This document shows positions 8,897-16,808 of a DNA stretch of 64,000 nucleotides, piece by piece. The stretch spans positions 62,001-126,000 of the forward strand of contig NZ_JAERRG010000019.1 of assembly GCF_016741935.1 (NCBI RefSeq). Direction: 5' to 3'. Below the pieces are notes generated by a model that made no database searches, was not told the DNA's origin, and was given only the letters and a program-made list of their open reading frames with translations. Every line of letters starts with the position of its first letter. Positions within the stretch are counted from its first letter, which is position 1. Source of the DNA: Streptomyces endocoffeicus (GTDB taxonomy: Bacteria; Actinomycetota; Actinomycetes; Streptomycetales; Streptomycetaceae). A program made the position numbers and the translations under genes.

Positions 8897-9367
8897 GCTA
8901 TTCCTTCGCTTTTCGGTCGTGCTGTGCACGGACATGGATTCGTGCTCTGCTGCTGTCGCGCCGTTCTCCATCGTGTACCTCGGGTACGGGATACGTCACC
9001 TCTACCGAGTGGTAACCATCACCAGGTGAGACGGGCGCTTCGGCGGCCGTCTCACGTGCGACGGCCGAATCGCAACCTTACGCCCACGACCGGGGTCGTC
9101 TGCGTACGACCGTTCGGCCCGGGAGCGGCGTAGGGTGGCTAGTCACACACGTAAGCCGGACATCCTCGGGCAATCCGGTCTGCCGCCCGTCGTTGCGTAC
9201 CGTTCCTCCATGATGGGAGTTGCGGCGACACGTCAACGTTTGGGCGGGATCGCTGGCCGGGTACTTGCGCGATCCGCCCGGCCCGTGTGGACTACGCCCA
9301 AGCCCTCGCGTACGCGCGCGGGGCGCACAGACTCGAAGAGTGAATGCAAGATGACAGGAGGCAATCC
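8897..9367. promoter_or_regulatory. Divergent control region between aceE and the DUF3052 gene
   Basis: 470 bp without a supported gene. An inverted repeat with 9-bp arms, GTGAGACGG (9026-9034) and CCGTCTCAC (9047-9055), lies about 130 bp upstream of aceE and may be a regulator site or a leader hairpin. Short open frames here lack family signatures. Confidence 0.45.
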
Positions 9368-9808
9368 GTGAGCGCGACCGCGGACCACGCGGAGGAGCGG
9401 ACCAACCCTGCCGCGAGGCTGGGTTTTCAGCCCGAACAGGTGGTCCAGGAGATCGGCTACGACGACGATGTCGACCAGGAGCTCCGCGAGTCCATCGAGG
9501 AGATCACCGGCCAGGAGCTCGTCGACGAGGAGTACGACGATGTGGCCGATGCCGTTGTGCTGTGGTTCCGAGAGGACGACGGTGATCTGACGGACGCGCT
9601 GGTGGACGCCATCCAGATGATCGACGACGGCGCACCGGTCTGGCTGCTGACGCCCAAGACCGGCCGTGACGGCTATGTCGAGCCGAGCGACATCAATGAG
9701 GCGGCGACCACTGCCGGCCTGTCCCAGACCAAGAGCTTCAACGCGGGTAAGGACTGGACGGGCAGCCGCCTGGTCACGCCCAAGGCCGCGCGCAGCGGCA
9801 AGCGCTGA
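9368..9808 (+). CDS. DUF3052 domain protein
   Basis: 146 residues from the GTG at 9368, which has a strong ribosome site (ACAGGAGG at 9354-9361). The acidic core VVQEIGYDDDVDQELRE and the ELVDEEYDDVADAVVLWFRE block (about residues 45-70) are characteristic of the actinobacterial DUF3052 family. These are short, cytoplasmic, acidic proteins of unknown role, widely conserved and usually next to aceE. The C-terminus ends in a basic RSGKR tail. A strong terminator follows at 9828-9865, so the gene is transcribed alone. Confidence 0.88.
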   Translation: MSATADHAEERTNPAARLGFQPEQVVQEIGYDDDVDQELRESIEEITGQELVDEEYDDVADAVVLWFREDDGDLTDALVDAIQMIDDGAPVWLLTPKTGRDGYVEPSDINEAATTAGLSQTKSFNAGKDWTGSRLVTPKAARSGKR

Positions 9809-9827
9809 GGCCGGCGAATCCACACCC

Positions 9828-9865
9828 CAGAGCCCCCCTCCGTTCCCTTACGGAGGGGGGCTCTG
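9828..9865 (+). terminator. Hairpin terminator after DUF3052 gene
   Basis: A perfect 16-bp stem (9828-9843 with 9850-9865) with loop TCCCTT begins 20 bp after the stop codon. Confidence 0.85.
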
Positions 9866-9923
9866 AGCGTAGGCTGGGCCGCGCACCACATGATCAATTC
9901 CAAGTTTGATCAATCCAAAGCTC

Positions 9924-9942
9924 GATCATGTCGAACATGATC
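9924..9942. promoter_or_regulatory. Operator-like palindrome upstream of the peroxiredoxin
   Basis: GATCATGT-CGA-ACATGATC is a perfect 8-bp inverted repeat with a 3-bp spacer. It is AT-rich against its surroundings, and further TGATCA copies lie at 9892-9897 and 9918. Such a site just upstream of a peroxide-detoxifying gene suggests a redox or metal regulator (Fur/PerR or another dimer). The identity of the regulator is inference. Confidence 0.6.
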
Positions 9943-9971
9943 TTCCGAACGTGAGTGAAGGGATGACTCCC

Positions 9972-10430
9972 ATGGCGATAGAGGTCGGCGCGAAGGCCCC
10001 CGACTTCCAGCTGAAGAACCAGCACGGCGAGTCGGTCAGGCTGTCCGACTTCCGCGGCGAGAAGAACGTCGTGCTGCTCTTCTATCCGTTCGCCTTCACC
10101 GGCGTGTGCACCGGCGAGCTGTGCGCGCTCCGTGACGAGCTGCCGACGTTCGTCAACGACGGCGTCCAGCTGCTGGCGGTCTCCAATGACTCGCCCTTCA
10201 GCCTGCGCGTCTTCGCCGAGCAGGAGGGTCTTGAGTACCCCCTGCTGTCGGACTTCTGGCCGCACGGCGAGACCAGCCGCGCCTACGGCGTCTTCGACGA
10301 GGACAAGGGCTGCGCGGTGCGCGGCACCTTTGTGATCGACAAGGAGGGCGTGGTGCGCTGGACGGTCGTCAACGGCCTGCCCGACGCCCGGGACCTGAAC
10401 GACTACGCCAAGGCCCTGGAAACCCTGTAG
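9972..10430 (+). CDS. Peroxiredoxin, AhpE-type
   Basis: 152 residues from the ATG at 9972; AAGGGA at 9957-9962 fits this start better than the ATG at 9963. It reduces hydroperoxides with the peroxidatic cysteine Cys46 in the PFAFTGVCTGELC motif (residues 39-51), with Thr43 as its usual partner. The second cysteine at 51 could be resolving. The DFRGEKNVVLLFYP block and the C-terminal VRWTVVNGLPDARD are typical of the one-Cys AhpE/BCP-like subgroup of actinobacteria. It is cytoplasmic. The 23 bases at its 3' end, stop codon included, are tandemly repeated at 10431-10453. Confidence 0.92.
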   Translation: MAIEVGAKAPDFQLKNQHGESVRLSDFRGEKNVVLLFYPFAFTGVCTGELCALRDELPTFVNDGVQLLAVSNDSPFSLRVFAEQEGLEYPLLSDFWPHGETSRAYGVFDEDKGCAVRGTFVIDKEGVVRWTVVNGLPDARDLNDYAKALETL

Positions 10431-10453
10431 CCAAGGCCCCCGAAACCCTGTAG
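10408..10453 (+). repeat. 23-bp tandem duplication spanning the peroxiredoxin stop
   Basis: 10408-10430 and 10431-10453 are adjacent copies with two mismatches; each ends in gaaaccctgtag. The second copy is non-coding. It looks like a slippage or short recombination duplication. Confidence 0.8.
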
Positions 10454-10554
10454 TGGTCGGGAACCGCTCACTAGGATCGACGCGTTGATCCTGATGGGAA
10501 ACCTTTGATGAAGGGGCACGCAGTGCTCCTGACGAACCTTTTTTGGGAGGACTC

Positions 10555-11130
10555 GTGGGAGTCAGCCTCAGCAAGGGCGGCAACGTCTCGCTGACCAAGG
10601 AAGCCCCGAACCTGACCGCGGTCGTCGTGGGTCTCGGCTGGGACGCCCGTACCACCACGGGCACGGACTTCGACCTCGACGCCAGCGCCCTGCTGACCAA
10701 CGCCGAGGGCAAGGTCGGCAACGACCAGAACTTCGTCTTCTTCAACAACCTCAAGAGCCCCGACGGCTCCGTGGAGCACACCGGTGACAACCTCACCGGT
10801 GAGGGCGAGGGCGACGACGAGCAGATCAAGGTGAACCTGGCGGGCGTCCCCGCCGATGTCACCAAGATCGTCTTCCCGGTGTCGATCTACGACGCCGAGA
10901 CCCGTCAGCAGAGCTTCGGCCAGGTGCGCAACGCCTTCATCCGCGTGGTGAACCAGGCCGACGGCAATGAGCTCGCCCGCTACGACCTCTCCGAGGACGC
11001 CTCGACCGAGACCGCCATGGTCTTCGGCGAGCTGTACCGGAACGGCGCGGAGTGGAAGTTCCGCGCCATCGGCCAGGGGTACGCCTCGGGGCTGCGCGGC
11101 ATCGCGCAGGACTTCGGCGTCAACGTCTGA
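10555..11130 (+). CDS. terD: TerD-family protein (copy 1)
   Basis: 191 residues from the GTG at 10555, preceded by GGGAGG at 10545-10550. The hallmark TerD features are all visible: VSLSKGGNVSL at the start, FDLDASALL near residue 45, SVEHTGDNLTGEGEGDDE around 75-92, and GQGYASGLRGIAQDFGV at the C-terminus. The acidic loops are calcium-binding in characterised TerD proteins. TerD proteins belong to the tellurite/chemical-stress system and in Streptomyces have been linked with differentiation. It is followed by a terminator-like hairpin and a second terD. Confidence 0.95.
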   Translation: MGVSLSKGGNVSLTKEAPNLTAVVVGLGWDARTTTGTDFDLDASALLTNAEGKVGNDQNFVFFNNLKSPDGSVEHTGDNLTGEGEGDDEQIKVNLAGVPADVTKIVFPVSIYDAETRQQSFGQVRNAFIRVVNQADGNELARYDLSEDASTETAMVFGELYRNGAEWKFRAIGQGYASGLRGIAQDFGVNV

Positions 11131-11185
11131 GCGACGCCCGAGCGGGCCGTCGTAGGCCGCCGAAGGCCGTCGACAGGGCAATCAT

Positions 11186-11233
11186 TCCGGCGCCGCACCC
11201 CCCGCGCCCCAGGGGCAGGGGTGCGGCGCCGGA
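11186..11233 (+). terminator. Hairpin between the two terD genes
   Basis: A 16-bp perfect stem (11186-11201 with 11218-11233) and a 16-nt GC-rich loop, located 55 bp after the first terD stop and 42 bp before the second start. It could terminate or attenuate, lowering expression of the second copy. Confidence 0.7.
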
Positions 11234-11274
11234 CGCGTATCACCCATGCAACACCCCGGGGAGGAAACAGCATC

Positions 11275-11850
11275 ATGGGCGTCACACTCGCCAAGGGGGG
11301 CAATGTCTCCCTCTCCAAAGCCGCTCCGAATCTCACACAGGTGCTCATCGGCCTGGGCTGGGACGCGCGCTCCACCACCGGAGCGCCGTTCGACCTCGAC
11401 GCCAGCGCCCTGCTGTGCCAGTCGGGGCGGGTGCTCGGCGATGAGTACTTCATCTTCTACAACAACCTCAAGAGCCCCGAGGGCTCCGTCGAGCACACCG
11501 GTGACAACCTCACCGGCGAGGGCGAGGGTGACGACGAGTCCCTGCTGATCGATCTGGGCAAGGTCCCGGCCGAGGTCGACAAGATCGTCTTCCCGGTCTC
11601 CATCCATGAGGCCGAGGCCAGGCGCCAGACGTTCGGGCAGGTCAGCAACGCCTTCATTCGGGTGGTGAACCAGGCGGACGGCCAGGAGCTGGCCCGCTAC
11701 GACCTCTCCGAGGACGCCTCCGGCGAGACCGCGATGATCTTCGGCGAGGTCTATCGCTACGGCGGCGAATGGAAGTTCAGGGCCGTGGGGCAGGGGTACG
11801 CGTCGGGTCTGCGCGGCATCGCTCTAGACTTCGGAGTCAACGTTTCGTAA
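11275..11850 (+). CDS. terD: TerD-family protein (copy 2)
   Basis: 191 residues from the ATG at 11275, with GGGGAGGAAA upstream. It is a paralogue of the gene before it, roughly two-thirds identical by eye, and keeps all motifs: VTLAKGGNVSL, FDLDASALL, HTGDNLTGEGEGDDE and GQGYASGLRGIALDFGV. It differs most at residues 50-60 (CQSGRVLGDEY). The two may form related calcium-binding assemblies. The membrane-protein gene of the DUF475/TerC class starts 51 bp further on with no terminator between, so the two are probably co-transcribed. Confidence 0.95.
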   Translation: MGVTLAKGGNVSLSKAAPNLTQVLIGLGWDARSTTGAPFDLDASALLCQSGRVLGDEYFIFYNNLKSPEGSVEHTGDNLTGEGEGDDESLLIDLGKVPAEVDKIVFPVSIHEAEARRQTFGQVSNAFIRVVNQADGQELARYDLSEDASGETAMIFGEVYRYGGEWKFRAVGQGYASGLRGIALDFGVNVS

Positions 11851-11901
11851 AACCGCGTAAAGCGCGCGGGGGAGACCTTACGACGAAGGATTGGGTTGGC
11901 A

Positions 11902-13095
11902 GTGCTCCTCAAAACCTTTGGTTGGTCGTTCGCCGTCACGGCGATCGGTCTGGCCCTGGCCGGAGTCCTCTGGGGGTGGCAGGGGCTCGCCATCGTCGGG
12001 ATCCTCTCGATCCTGGAGATCTCGCTCTCATTCGACAACGCGGTCATCAACGCGGGCATTCTGCGCAAGATGAACGCCTTCTGGCAGAAGATCTTCCTGA
12101 CCGTCGGCATCCTGATCGCCGTCTTCGGCATGCGGCTGGTCTTCCCGGTGATCATCGTCGCCGTCACGGCCAAGATGAGCCCCATCGAGGCCGTCGATCT
12201 CGCGATCAACGACAAGAACCAGTACGAGCACCTGGTCACGGCGGCGCATCCGGCGATCGCGGCCTTCGGCGGGATCTTCCTGCTGATGATCTTCCTCGAC
12301 TTCCTCTTCGAGGAGCGGGACATCAGGTGGCTGGGGTGGCTGGAGAAGCCGCTCGCCAAGCTGGGCAAGCTGGACACGTTCTCGGTCGTGGTCGCCCTGA
12401 TCGCGCTGCTGATCGTCGCCACCACCGTGGCCACCGACGTGGCCCACGGCGGTGGTGACAAGAGCGCCACCGTCCTGTTGTCCGGCGTCGCCGGTCTGCT
12501 CACCTATCTGATCGTCGGCGGCATCTCCGGCTACTTCGAGGACAAGCTCGAAGAGGAGGAGGACGAAGACGAGGACGACGAGGCCGGTGCGGCCGAGGGC
12601 GAGGGCGACGAGGGCGCGAAGGCCGCCACGGGCGCCCAGCTCAACGGCAGCGGCGGCCGTGGCTCCAGCGGCGCCTCCGTGGCCGGCCTGGCCGGCAAGG
12701 CCGCGTTCTTCCTCTTCCTCTACCTCGAGGTCATCGACGCGTCCTTCTCCTTCGACGGGGTCATCGGCGCCTTCGCGGTCACCAACGACATCTTCGAGAT
12801 GGCGCTGGGTCTGGGCATCGGCGCCATGTACATCCGGTCGCTGACCGTCTTCCTGGTCCGCAGGGGCACCCTGGACGACTACGTCTACCTGGAGCACGGC
12901 GCGCACTACGCGATCGGCGCGCTGGCCCTGATCCTGCTGATCACGATCAAGTACGAGATCAACGAGGTCATCACCGGCCTGGTGGGTGTGGTGCTGATCG
13001 CCGCCTCGTACTGGTCCTCGGTCCGGCGCAATCGCCGGGAGGAGGCCGCCGGGGAGGATTCGGAGGCCAAGACGGAAGTCACCTCCGGAGTCTGA
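11902..13095 (+). CDS. TerC-like integral membrane protein (DUF475)
   Basis: 397 residues from the GTG at 11902; a TTG at 11896 lies nearer to AAGGA (11886-11890) and is an alternative. About nine membrane helices are visible. Two family motifs with buried acidic residues stand in the membrane: EISLSFDNAV (residues 39-48) in the first half and DASFSFDGVIGAF in the second half, as in TerC/DUF475 transporters. An unusually acidic cytoplasmic loop, with Glu/Asp runs followed by Gly/Ala-rich sequence, lies at about residues 215-260 between the halves. Its TerC relatives are thought to act in metal-ion (manganese) efflux at the membrane. It is probably co-transcribed with the terD before it. Confidence 0.9.
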   Translation: MLLKTFGWSFAVTAIGLALAGVLWGWQGLAIVGILSILEISLSFDNAVINAGILRKMNAFWQKIFLTVGILIAVFGMRLVFPVIIVAVTAKMSPIEAVDLAINDKNQYEHLVTAAHPAIAAFGGIFLLMIFLDFLFEERDIRWLGWLEKPLAKLGKLDTFSVVVALIALLIVATTVATDVAHGGGDKSATVLLSGVAGLLTYLIVGGISGYFEDKLEEEEDEDEDDEAGAAEGEGDEGAKAATGAQLNGSGGRGSSGASVAGLAGKAAFFLFLYLEVIDASFSFDGVIGAFAVTNDIFEMALGLGIGAMYIRSLTVFLVRRGTLDDYVYLEHGAHYAIGALALILLITIKYEINEVITGLVGVVLIAASYWSSVRRNRREEAAGEDSEAKTEVTSGV

Positions 13096-13137
13096 CCGCC
13101 GCGAGTGTGACGCGGCGGCGTTTGAGGAACGCTCTGA

Positions 13138-13177
13138 GCGGGGCGGCCGAGGTCTTCCGACCTCCCGGCCGCCCCGC
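13138..13177 (+). terminator. Hairpin after the DUF475 gene
   Basis: GCGGGGCGGCC (13138-13148) pairs with GGCCGCCCCGC (13167-13177), enclosing a second stem GAGGTC (13149-13154) with GACCTC (13159-13164). It ends the terD-DUF475 transcript. The rest of 13178-13300 is low-complexity ggcgggctggac repeats. Confidence 0.75.
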
Positions 13178-13304
13178 GGCAGTTGGGCGGCCGGCCGGGC
13201 GGCTGGACGGGCGGGCTGGACGGGCGGCTTGTGGGGCTGTTTCCGGGGCAGCCTTCTGCCGTCGGCTTCGAGGCAGCTAGTGACGAAGGGTGGGGGTGCG
13301 CACC

Positions 13305-14033
13305 ATGGCGTTCTGGAGCAACTGGGGACGGTCCGCATGGCGCCAGTTCGACAGCGGTGACGCGTCCGGTGTGGTCGAGCTGACCAAGCGGAACGCGTCG
13401 ATCTCGCTGACCAAGCAGGGGGCCGCGACCGGCAATCTGCGCATCAACCTGTCCTGGCAGATGCGCACCTCGGACTTCAACAGCAGGGCGAGGCGCGGCT
13501 CGCTGCGCCATCCGCTGCAGATGTTCAAGCCCGAGCCGGTGCAGGCCCAGGGACCCGCGTTGGTCAATGTCGACCTCGACCTCGCGGTGATGTACGAGCT
13601 GAAGAGCGGCTCCAAGGGCGTGGTGCAGCCGCTGGGCGAGTTCTTCGGCAATCTCAACGAGGCGCCGTACATCAAGCTTAGCGGCGACGACCGGTTCGGC
13701 TCCGGGTCCGGTGAGACGGTCTACGTCAACATGGACCACAAGGACGACATCAAGCGACTGCTCGTCTTCGTCTACATCTACGACGGCACCCCCGCCTTCG
13801 ACCGCACCCACGGCCTGGTCACGCTCTATCCGAGCAATGGGCCGCGGGTGGAGATCGCGCTCGACGAGCGCGCCCCGCAGGCGCGCTCCTGCGCCGTCGT
13901 GCTGATCGAGAACGTCAAGGGCGAGATGGTGGTCCGCCGCGAGGTGAAGTACGTCTACGGCTTCCAGGCGGAGCTGGACCGGCTGTACGGCTGGGGCCTC
14001 CAGTGGGGCCGGGGCTACAAGTCCAAGGTGTGA
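13305..14033 (+). CDS. TerA-like tellurium-resistance domain protein
   Basis: 242 residues from the ATG at 13305 (MAFWSNWG). The ribosome site is weak (GAAGGGTGGGGG about 20 bp upstream). The sequence holds the Ter-type beta-sandwich core: VELTKRNASISLTKQG, then INLSWQMRT, DLDLAVMYEL (residues about 86-95), YIKLSGDDR and VFVYIYDGTPAF. This matches the TerA/TerD-related proteins found beside terD and the DUF475 gene in Streptomyces. The Asp-rich loops suggest calcium binding. Function is inferred from the family: a stress-response scaffold at or near the membrane. Confidence 0.82.
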   Translation: MAFWSNWGRSAWRQFDSGDASGVVELTKRNASISLTKQGAATGNLRINLSWQMRTSDFNSRARRGSLRHPLQMFKPEPVQAQGPALVNVDLDLAVMYELKSGSKGVVQPLGEFFGNLNEAPYIKLSGDDRFGSGSGETVYVNMDHKDDIKRLLVFVYIYDGTPAFDRTHGLVTLYPSNGPRVEIALDERAPQARSCAVVLIENVKGEMVVRREVKYVYGFQAELDRLYGWGLQWGRGYKSKV

Positions 14034-14067
14034 CCCCGGTCCGCCGCGCGGCCCCCGACCCCGTCCG

Positions 14068-14117
14068 CTCTTGCCTGCTCTTGCCTGTTCCTACCTGCTC
14101 TTACCTGTTCCTACCTG
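14068..14117. repeat. Five tandem 10-bp repeats
   Basis: Units of the form (c/t)t(c/t)(t/c)t(g/a)cctg at 14068, 14078, 14088, 14098 and 14108, running into the 3' end of the convergent TerD gene; the stop codon of that gene (14111-14113) lies inside the last unit. Confidence 0.75.
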
Positions 14118-15268
14118 CTCTGGAACTGCGGGCCCTGCGGCGGCAGGACGAAATGGGGGTCCGGCACCTGGGCGGGGATCGGCGGCGGGGGCGGCGGCAC
14201 CGGCCCCGTCGGCTGCACCTGCTGCGGATAGCCGTACGCGGGCGGCTGCGGATAGCCGTATCCCGGCTGCGGTTGCCCGTATCCCGGCTGCTGCTGAGGC
14301 TGCGGATAGCCGTAGCCGGGCTGTGCCGGGGCCTGGGCGGGTGGCTGCGGATACCCCGTGCCGGGGGCCTGCGGGGGTGGGGGCGGCAGCTGTGACGGCA
14401 CATAGGCGTAGCCGCTGTCGCCCTGCGCGGCGGCGGGGTGCATGGGCTGGGTGCGCTGCGGATCCCAGGGGTCGGGCGACACCGGGTGCGGATAGCCGTA
14501 CGCCGGGGGGTGGGCCTGGGTCGTCGCGTCGGAGGGCGGCGGCGGGGTCGAGGGCGGAGTGCCGGGGGCCGAGGGGGCCGAAGGGGGTGCGGGGGTCGCG
14601 GCCGCGGCCGCGGGCTCAGGGGCGGGGGCCGGGGCTCCGGGAGCGCCGGCGGGCTCGGGTACGGCGATGGCCTCCGGCTCGGCCGCGGCGTCGTCCTCAG
14701 AGCCGCCCTCGCCGTCCTCCACCGAGATCCCGTACTGGGTGGCCAGCCCGACCAGCCCCGACTCATAGCCCTGCCCCAGGGCCCGGAACTTCCAGCCGTC
14801 GCCGCGCCGGTAGACCTCACCGCAGATCAGCGCGGTCTCCTTGCCGGTGTCCGGCAGCACCGCGAAGATCGCGACCGGCTCGGCGTCCGCCGCGTCCGGC
14901 GCACCGGGCGAGGCGTCGTACAGCAGCAGGCTCAGATCCCGTACCTGCCCGAAGGTGCCGCCGTCGGCGGACGCGGCGATCACCACCCGGCGGATCTCCG
15001 GCTCCAGCCCGATCAGCTCGGCCTCGATGGTGTCCGTCAGTGTGTCCTGGTTCGGCGTCTTGGGCAGATGCCGGACCAGCCCCGAGGGGTGCTGCGGCTG
15101 GTTGTAGAAGACGAAGTCCTCGTCCGAGCGCACCCGGTCGTCCGGCCCCAGCAGCAGCGCCGAAGCGTCCACGTCGGGTACGTCCGTGCCGGGGGTCCAG
15201 CGCAGCACCGCGCGTATGGCCGTGGCCTCCAGCGGGATGTTCGATCCCTTCAGCATCGCCTGCGTCAT
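14111..15268 (-). CDS. TerD-domain protein with long Pro/Gln/Tyr-rich tail
   Basis: 385 residues. Residues 1-185 form a divergent TerD domain (MTQAMLKGSNIPLEATAIRA, VDASALLLGPDDRVRSDEDFV, then GQGYESGLVGLATQYGI). Residues 186-385 are disordered: first Ala/Pro-rich, then repeated PGYGYPQP and QPPAYGYP blocks ending in FVLPPQGPQFQSR. Such low-complexity tails can drive multivalent assembly or membrane association. It is transcribed against the other ter genes and divergent from the CitE-like gene 235 bp away. The N-terminal domain assignment is firm; the role of the tail is inference. Confidence 0.9.
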   Translation of the reverse strand: MTQAMLKGSNIPLEATAIRAVLRWTPGTDVPDVDASALLLGPDDRVRSDEDFVFYNQPQHPSGLVRHLPKTPNQDTLTDTIEAELIGLEPEIRRVVIAASADGGTFGQVRDLSLLLYDASPGAPDAADAEPVAIFAVLPDTGKETALICGEVYRRGDGWKFRALGQGYESGLVGLATQYGISVEDGEGGSEDDAAAEPEAIAVPEPAGAPGAPAPAPEPAAAAATPAPPSAPSAPGTPPSTPPPPSDATTQAHPPAYGYPHPVSPDPWDPQRTQPMHPAAAQGDSGYAYVPSQLPPPPPQAPGTGYPQPPAQAPAQPGYGYPQPQQQPGYGQPQPGYGYPQPPAYGYPQQVQPTGPVPPPPPPIPAQVPDPHFVLPPQGPQFQSR

Positions 15269-15502
15269 GGCGGCAATCCTGCCTTCCCGGTGGGTGCGGG
15301 GACAACGCAGGGTACGCGGCGGGCGGCAGTGCGGGGGTGGTACGGGGCGGCAGGGCGGGCATGCCGGACACCACGCGGACGCACACGGGTTACGTGATTT
15401 TCACGCCCTTGGGGAACTTTTGACCCATGGCCGCACGTACGATTATCGGCCAACCGTGGGTCAGCGGGACCGAGGCGGCGTACCGGCAGCGCGGGGAGTT
15501 GT

Positions 15503-16690
15503 ATGCGGCATTTCGAACATCTGCCCATCGAGGTGCGAGCCAACCTCTTCCACCGGGAGCCCGGTGAATTCGGCGTGGACTCGCCCACCCGGACGCTGGC
15601 CATCGCCCTCGGAGCCACCCTGTACTGCCCGGCGACCCGGCCCCAGCTGGCCGAGGACATCGTCAAACAGGCAGGTCGTGGCGTGGTCTCCATGGTGCTG
15701 TGCCTGGAGGACTCCATCGACGACGCCGAGGTGGCGGGCGCGGAGGAGAACCTCGTACGGCAGCTGGGGGAGCTGTCGGGGCGCGACTCGGGCACCTCGC
15801 TGCCACTGCTCTTCATCCGGGTCCGCACCCCCGGGCAGATCGTCGATCTCGTCTCCCGGCTCGGAGCGGGCGTGCGGCTGCTGTCCGGATTCGTACTGCC
15901 GAAATTCACCGAGGAGCGTGGCGGGGCCTTTCTCGAGGCGCTGATGTCGGCCGAAACCGCCCAGGTGACCGAGGTGTTGGGCGGGCGGCGGCTGTTCGCG
16001 ATGCCGGTCCTCGAATCGCCCGAGCTGATGCACCGCGAAACGCGCACCGACAGCCTCAGCGGCATCAGCCGGATTGTCGACAAATACCGGGACCGGGTGC
16101 TGGCGCTGCGCCTCGGGGTCACCGATCTGTGCTCGGCGTACGGGCTGCGCAGGGCTCCCGACATGACCGCCTACGACGTCCAGCTGGTCGCGTCCGTGAT
16201 CGCGGACGTGGTGAACATGCTGGGCCGGGCCGATGGCACGGGCTTCACGATCACCGGGCCGGTGTGGGAGTACTTCAAACCGCATGAGCGGATGTTCAAG
16301 CCGCAACTGCGGATCAGCCCCTTCAGCAGCGGCCGCGCCGAGTCGCTGCGCACCGCGCTGATCGAGCACCACATGGACGGGCTGCTGCGCGAGATCGAGC
16401 TGGACCGGGCCAACGGTCTCCAGGGCAAGACCTGTATTCACCCCACCCATGTGGCCCCGGTGCACGCGCTCTCCGTCGTCAGCCACGAGGAGTTCAGCGA
16501 CGCGGTGGACATCCTCGAGCCGCAGCGCTGCGGGGGCGGTGTGCTGCGCTCCTCGTACACCAACAAAATGAACGAGGTGAAGCCGCACCGGGCCTGGGCC
16601 GAGCGGACCCTGCTGCGCGCGGAGGTCTTCGGGGTGGCCCGGGAGGATGTGAGCTTCGTGGAGCTGCTGGCGGCGAGCCTGCGGCCGTAG
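15503..16690 (+). CDS. CitE/HpcH-like C-C bond lyase of the Ter biosynthetic module
   Basis: 395 residues from the ATG at 15503 (GGGGAG 6 bp upstream). It belongs to the HpcH/HpaI aldolase and citrate lyase beta superfamily, TIM-barrel enzymes that cleave or form C-C bonds with Mg2+. Visible elements are MVLCLEDSIDD (metal and substrate loop, about residues 64-74), the FIRVRTPGQ strand, KFTEERG, and GKTCIHPTHV near residue 310, where CitE proteins bind the acyl group. In ter loci this gene accompanies PRTase, StiP/PELOTA and HAD genes; comparative genomics proposed that they build a nucleoside-like metabolite. The next gene starts 118 bp downstream after a GGGGAC-repeat stretch, and probably lies on the same transcript. 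Confidence 0.88.
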   Translation: MRHFEHLPIEVRANLFHREPGEFGVDSPTRTLAIALGATLYCPATRPQLAEDIVKQAGRGVVSMVLCLEDSIDDAEVAGAEENLVRQLGELSGRDSGTSLPLLFIRVRTPGQIVDLVSRLGAGVRLLSGFVLPKFTEERGGAFLEALMSAETAQVTEVLGGRRLFAMPVLESPELMHRETRTDSLSGISRIVDKYRDRVLALRLGVTDLCSAYGLRRAPDMTAYDVQLVASVIADVVNMLGRADGTGFTITGPVWEYFKPHERMFKPQLRISPFSSGRAESLRTALIEHHMDGLLREIELDRANGLQGKTCIHPTHVAPVHALSVVSHEEFSDAVDILEPQRCGGGVLRSSYTNKMNEVKPHRAWAERTLLRAEVFGVAREDVSFVELLAASLRP

Positions 16691-16698
16691 AGCGAACC

Positions 16699-16790
16699 GG
16701 GCCGGGGACGGGTACGGGACCGGGGACGCGGGCACGGGGACGGGGACGGGGACGGGGACGAGGACGGGGACGGGGACGAGGGACGATGGA
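16699..16790 (+). repeat. GGGGAC-type hexanucleotide repeat
   Basis: Tandem ggggac, gggtac and ggcac units, about fourteen in all, fill the gap between the lyase gene and the PRTase gene. Related units (gacggc, ggagcc) continue inside the next gene at about 16868-17045. Confidence 0.7.
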
Positions 16791-16808
16791 AACGAGGCGC
16801 AGGACGGC

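Noticed and set aside
10555..14033. Tellurite resistance operon in the strict sense
   Set aside because: Proven tellurite resistance needs other ter genes such as terB and terZ; here only TerD/TerA/DUF475 types are seen, so I describe it as a Ter stress locus and not as resistance.
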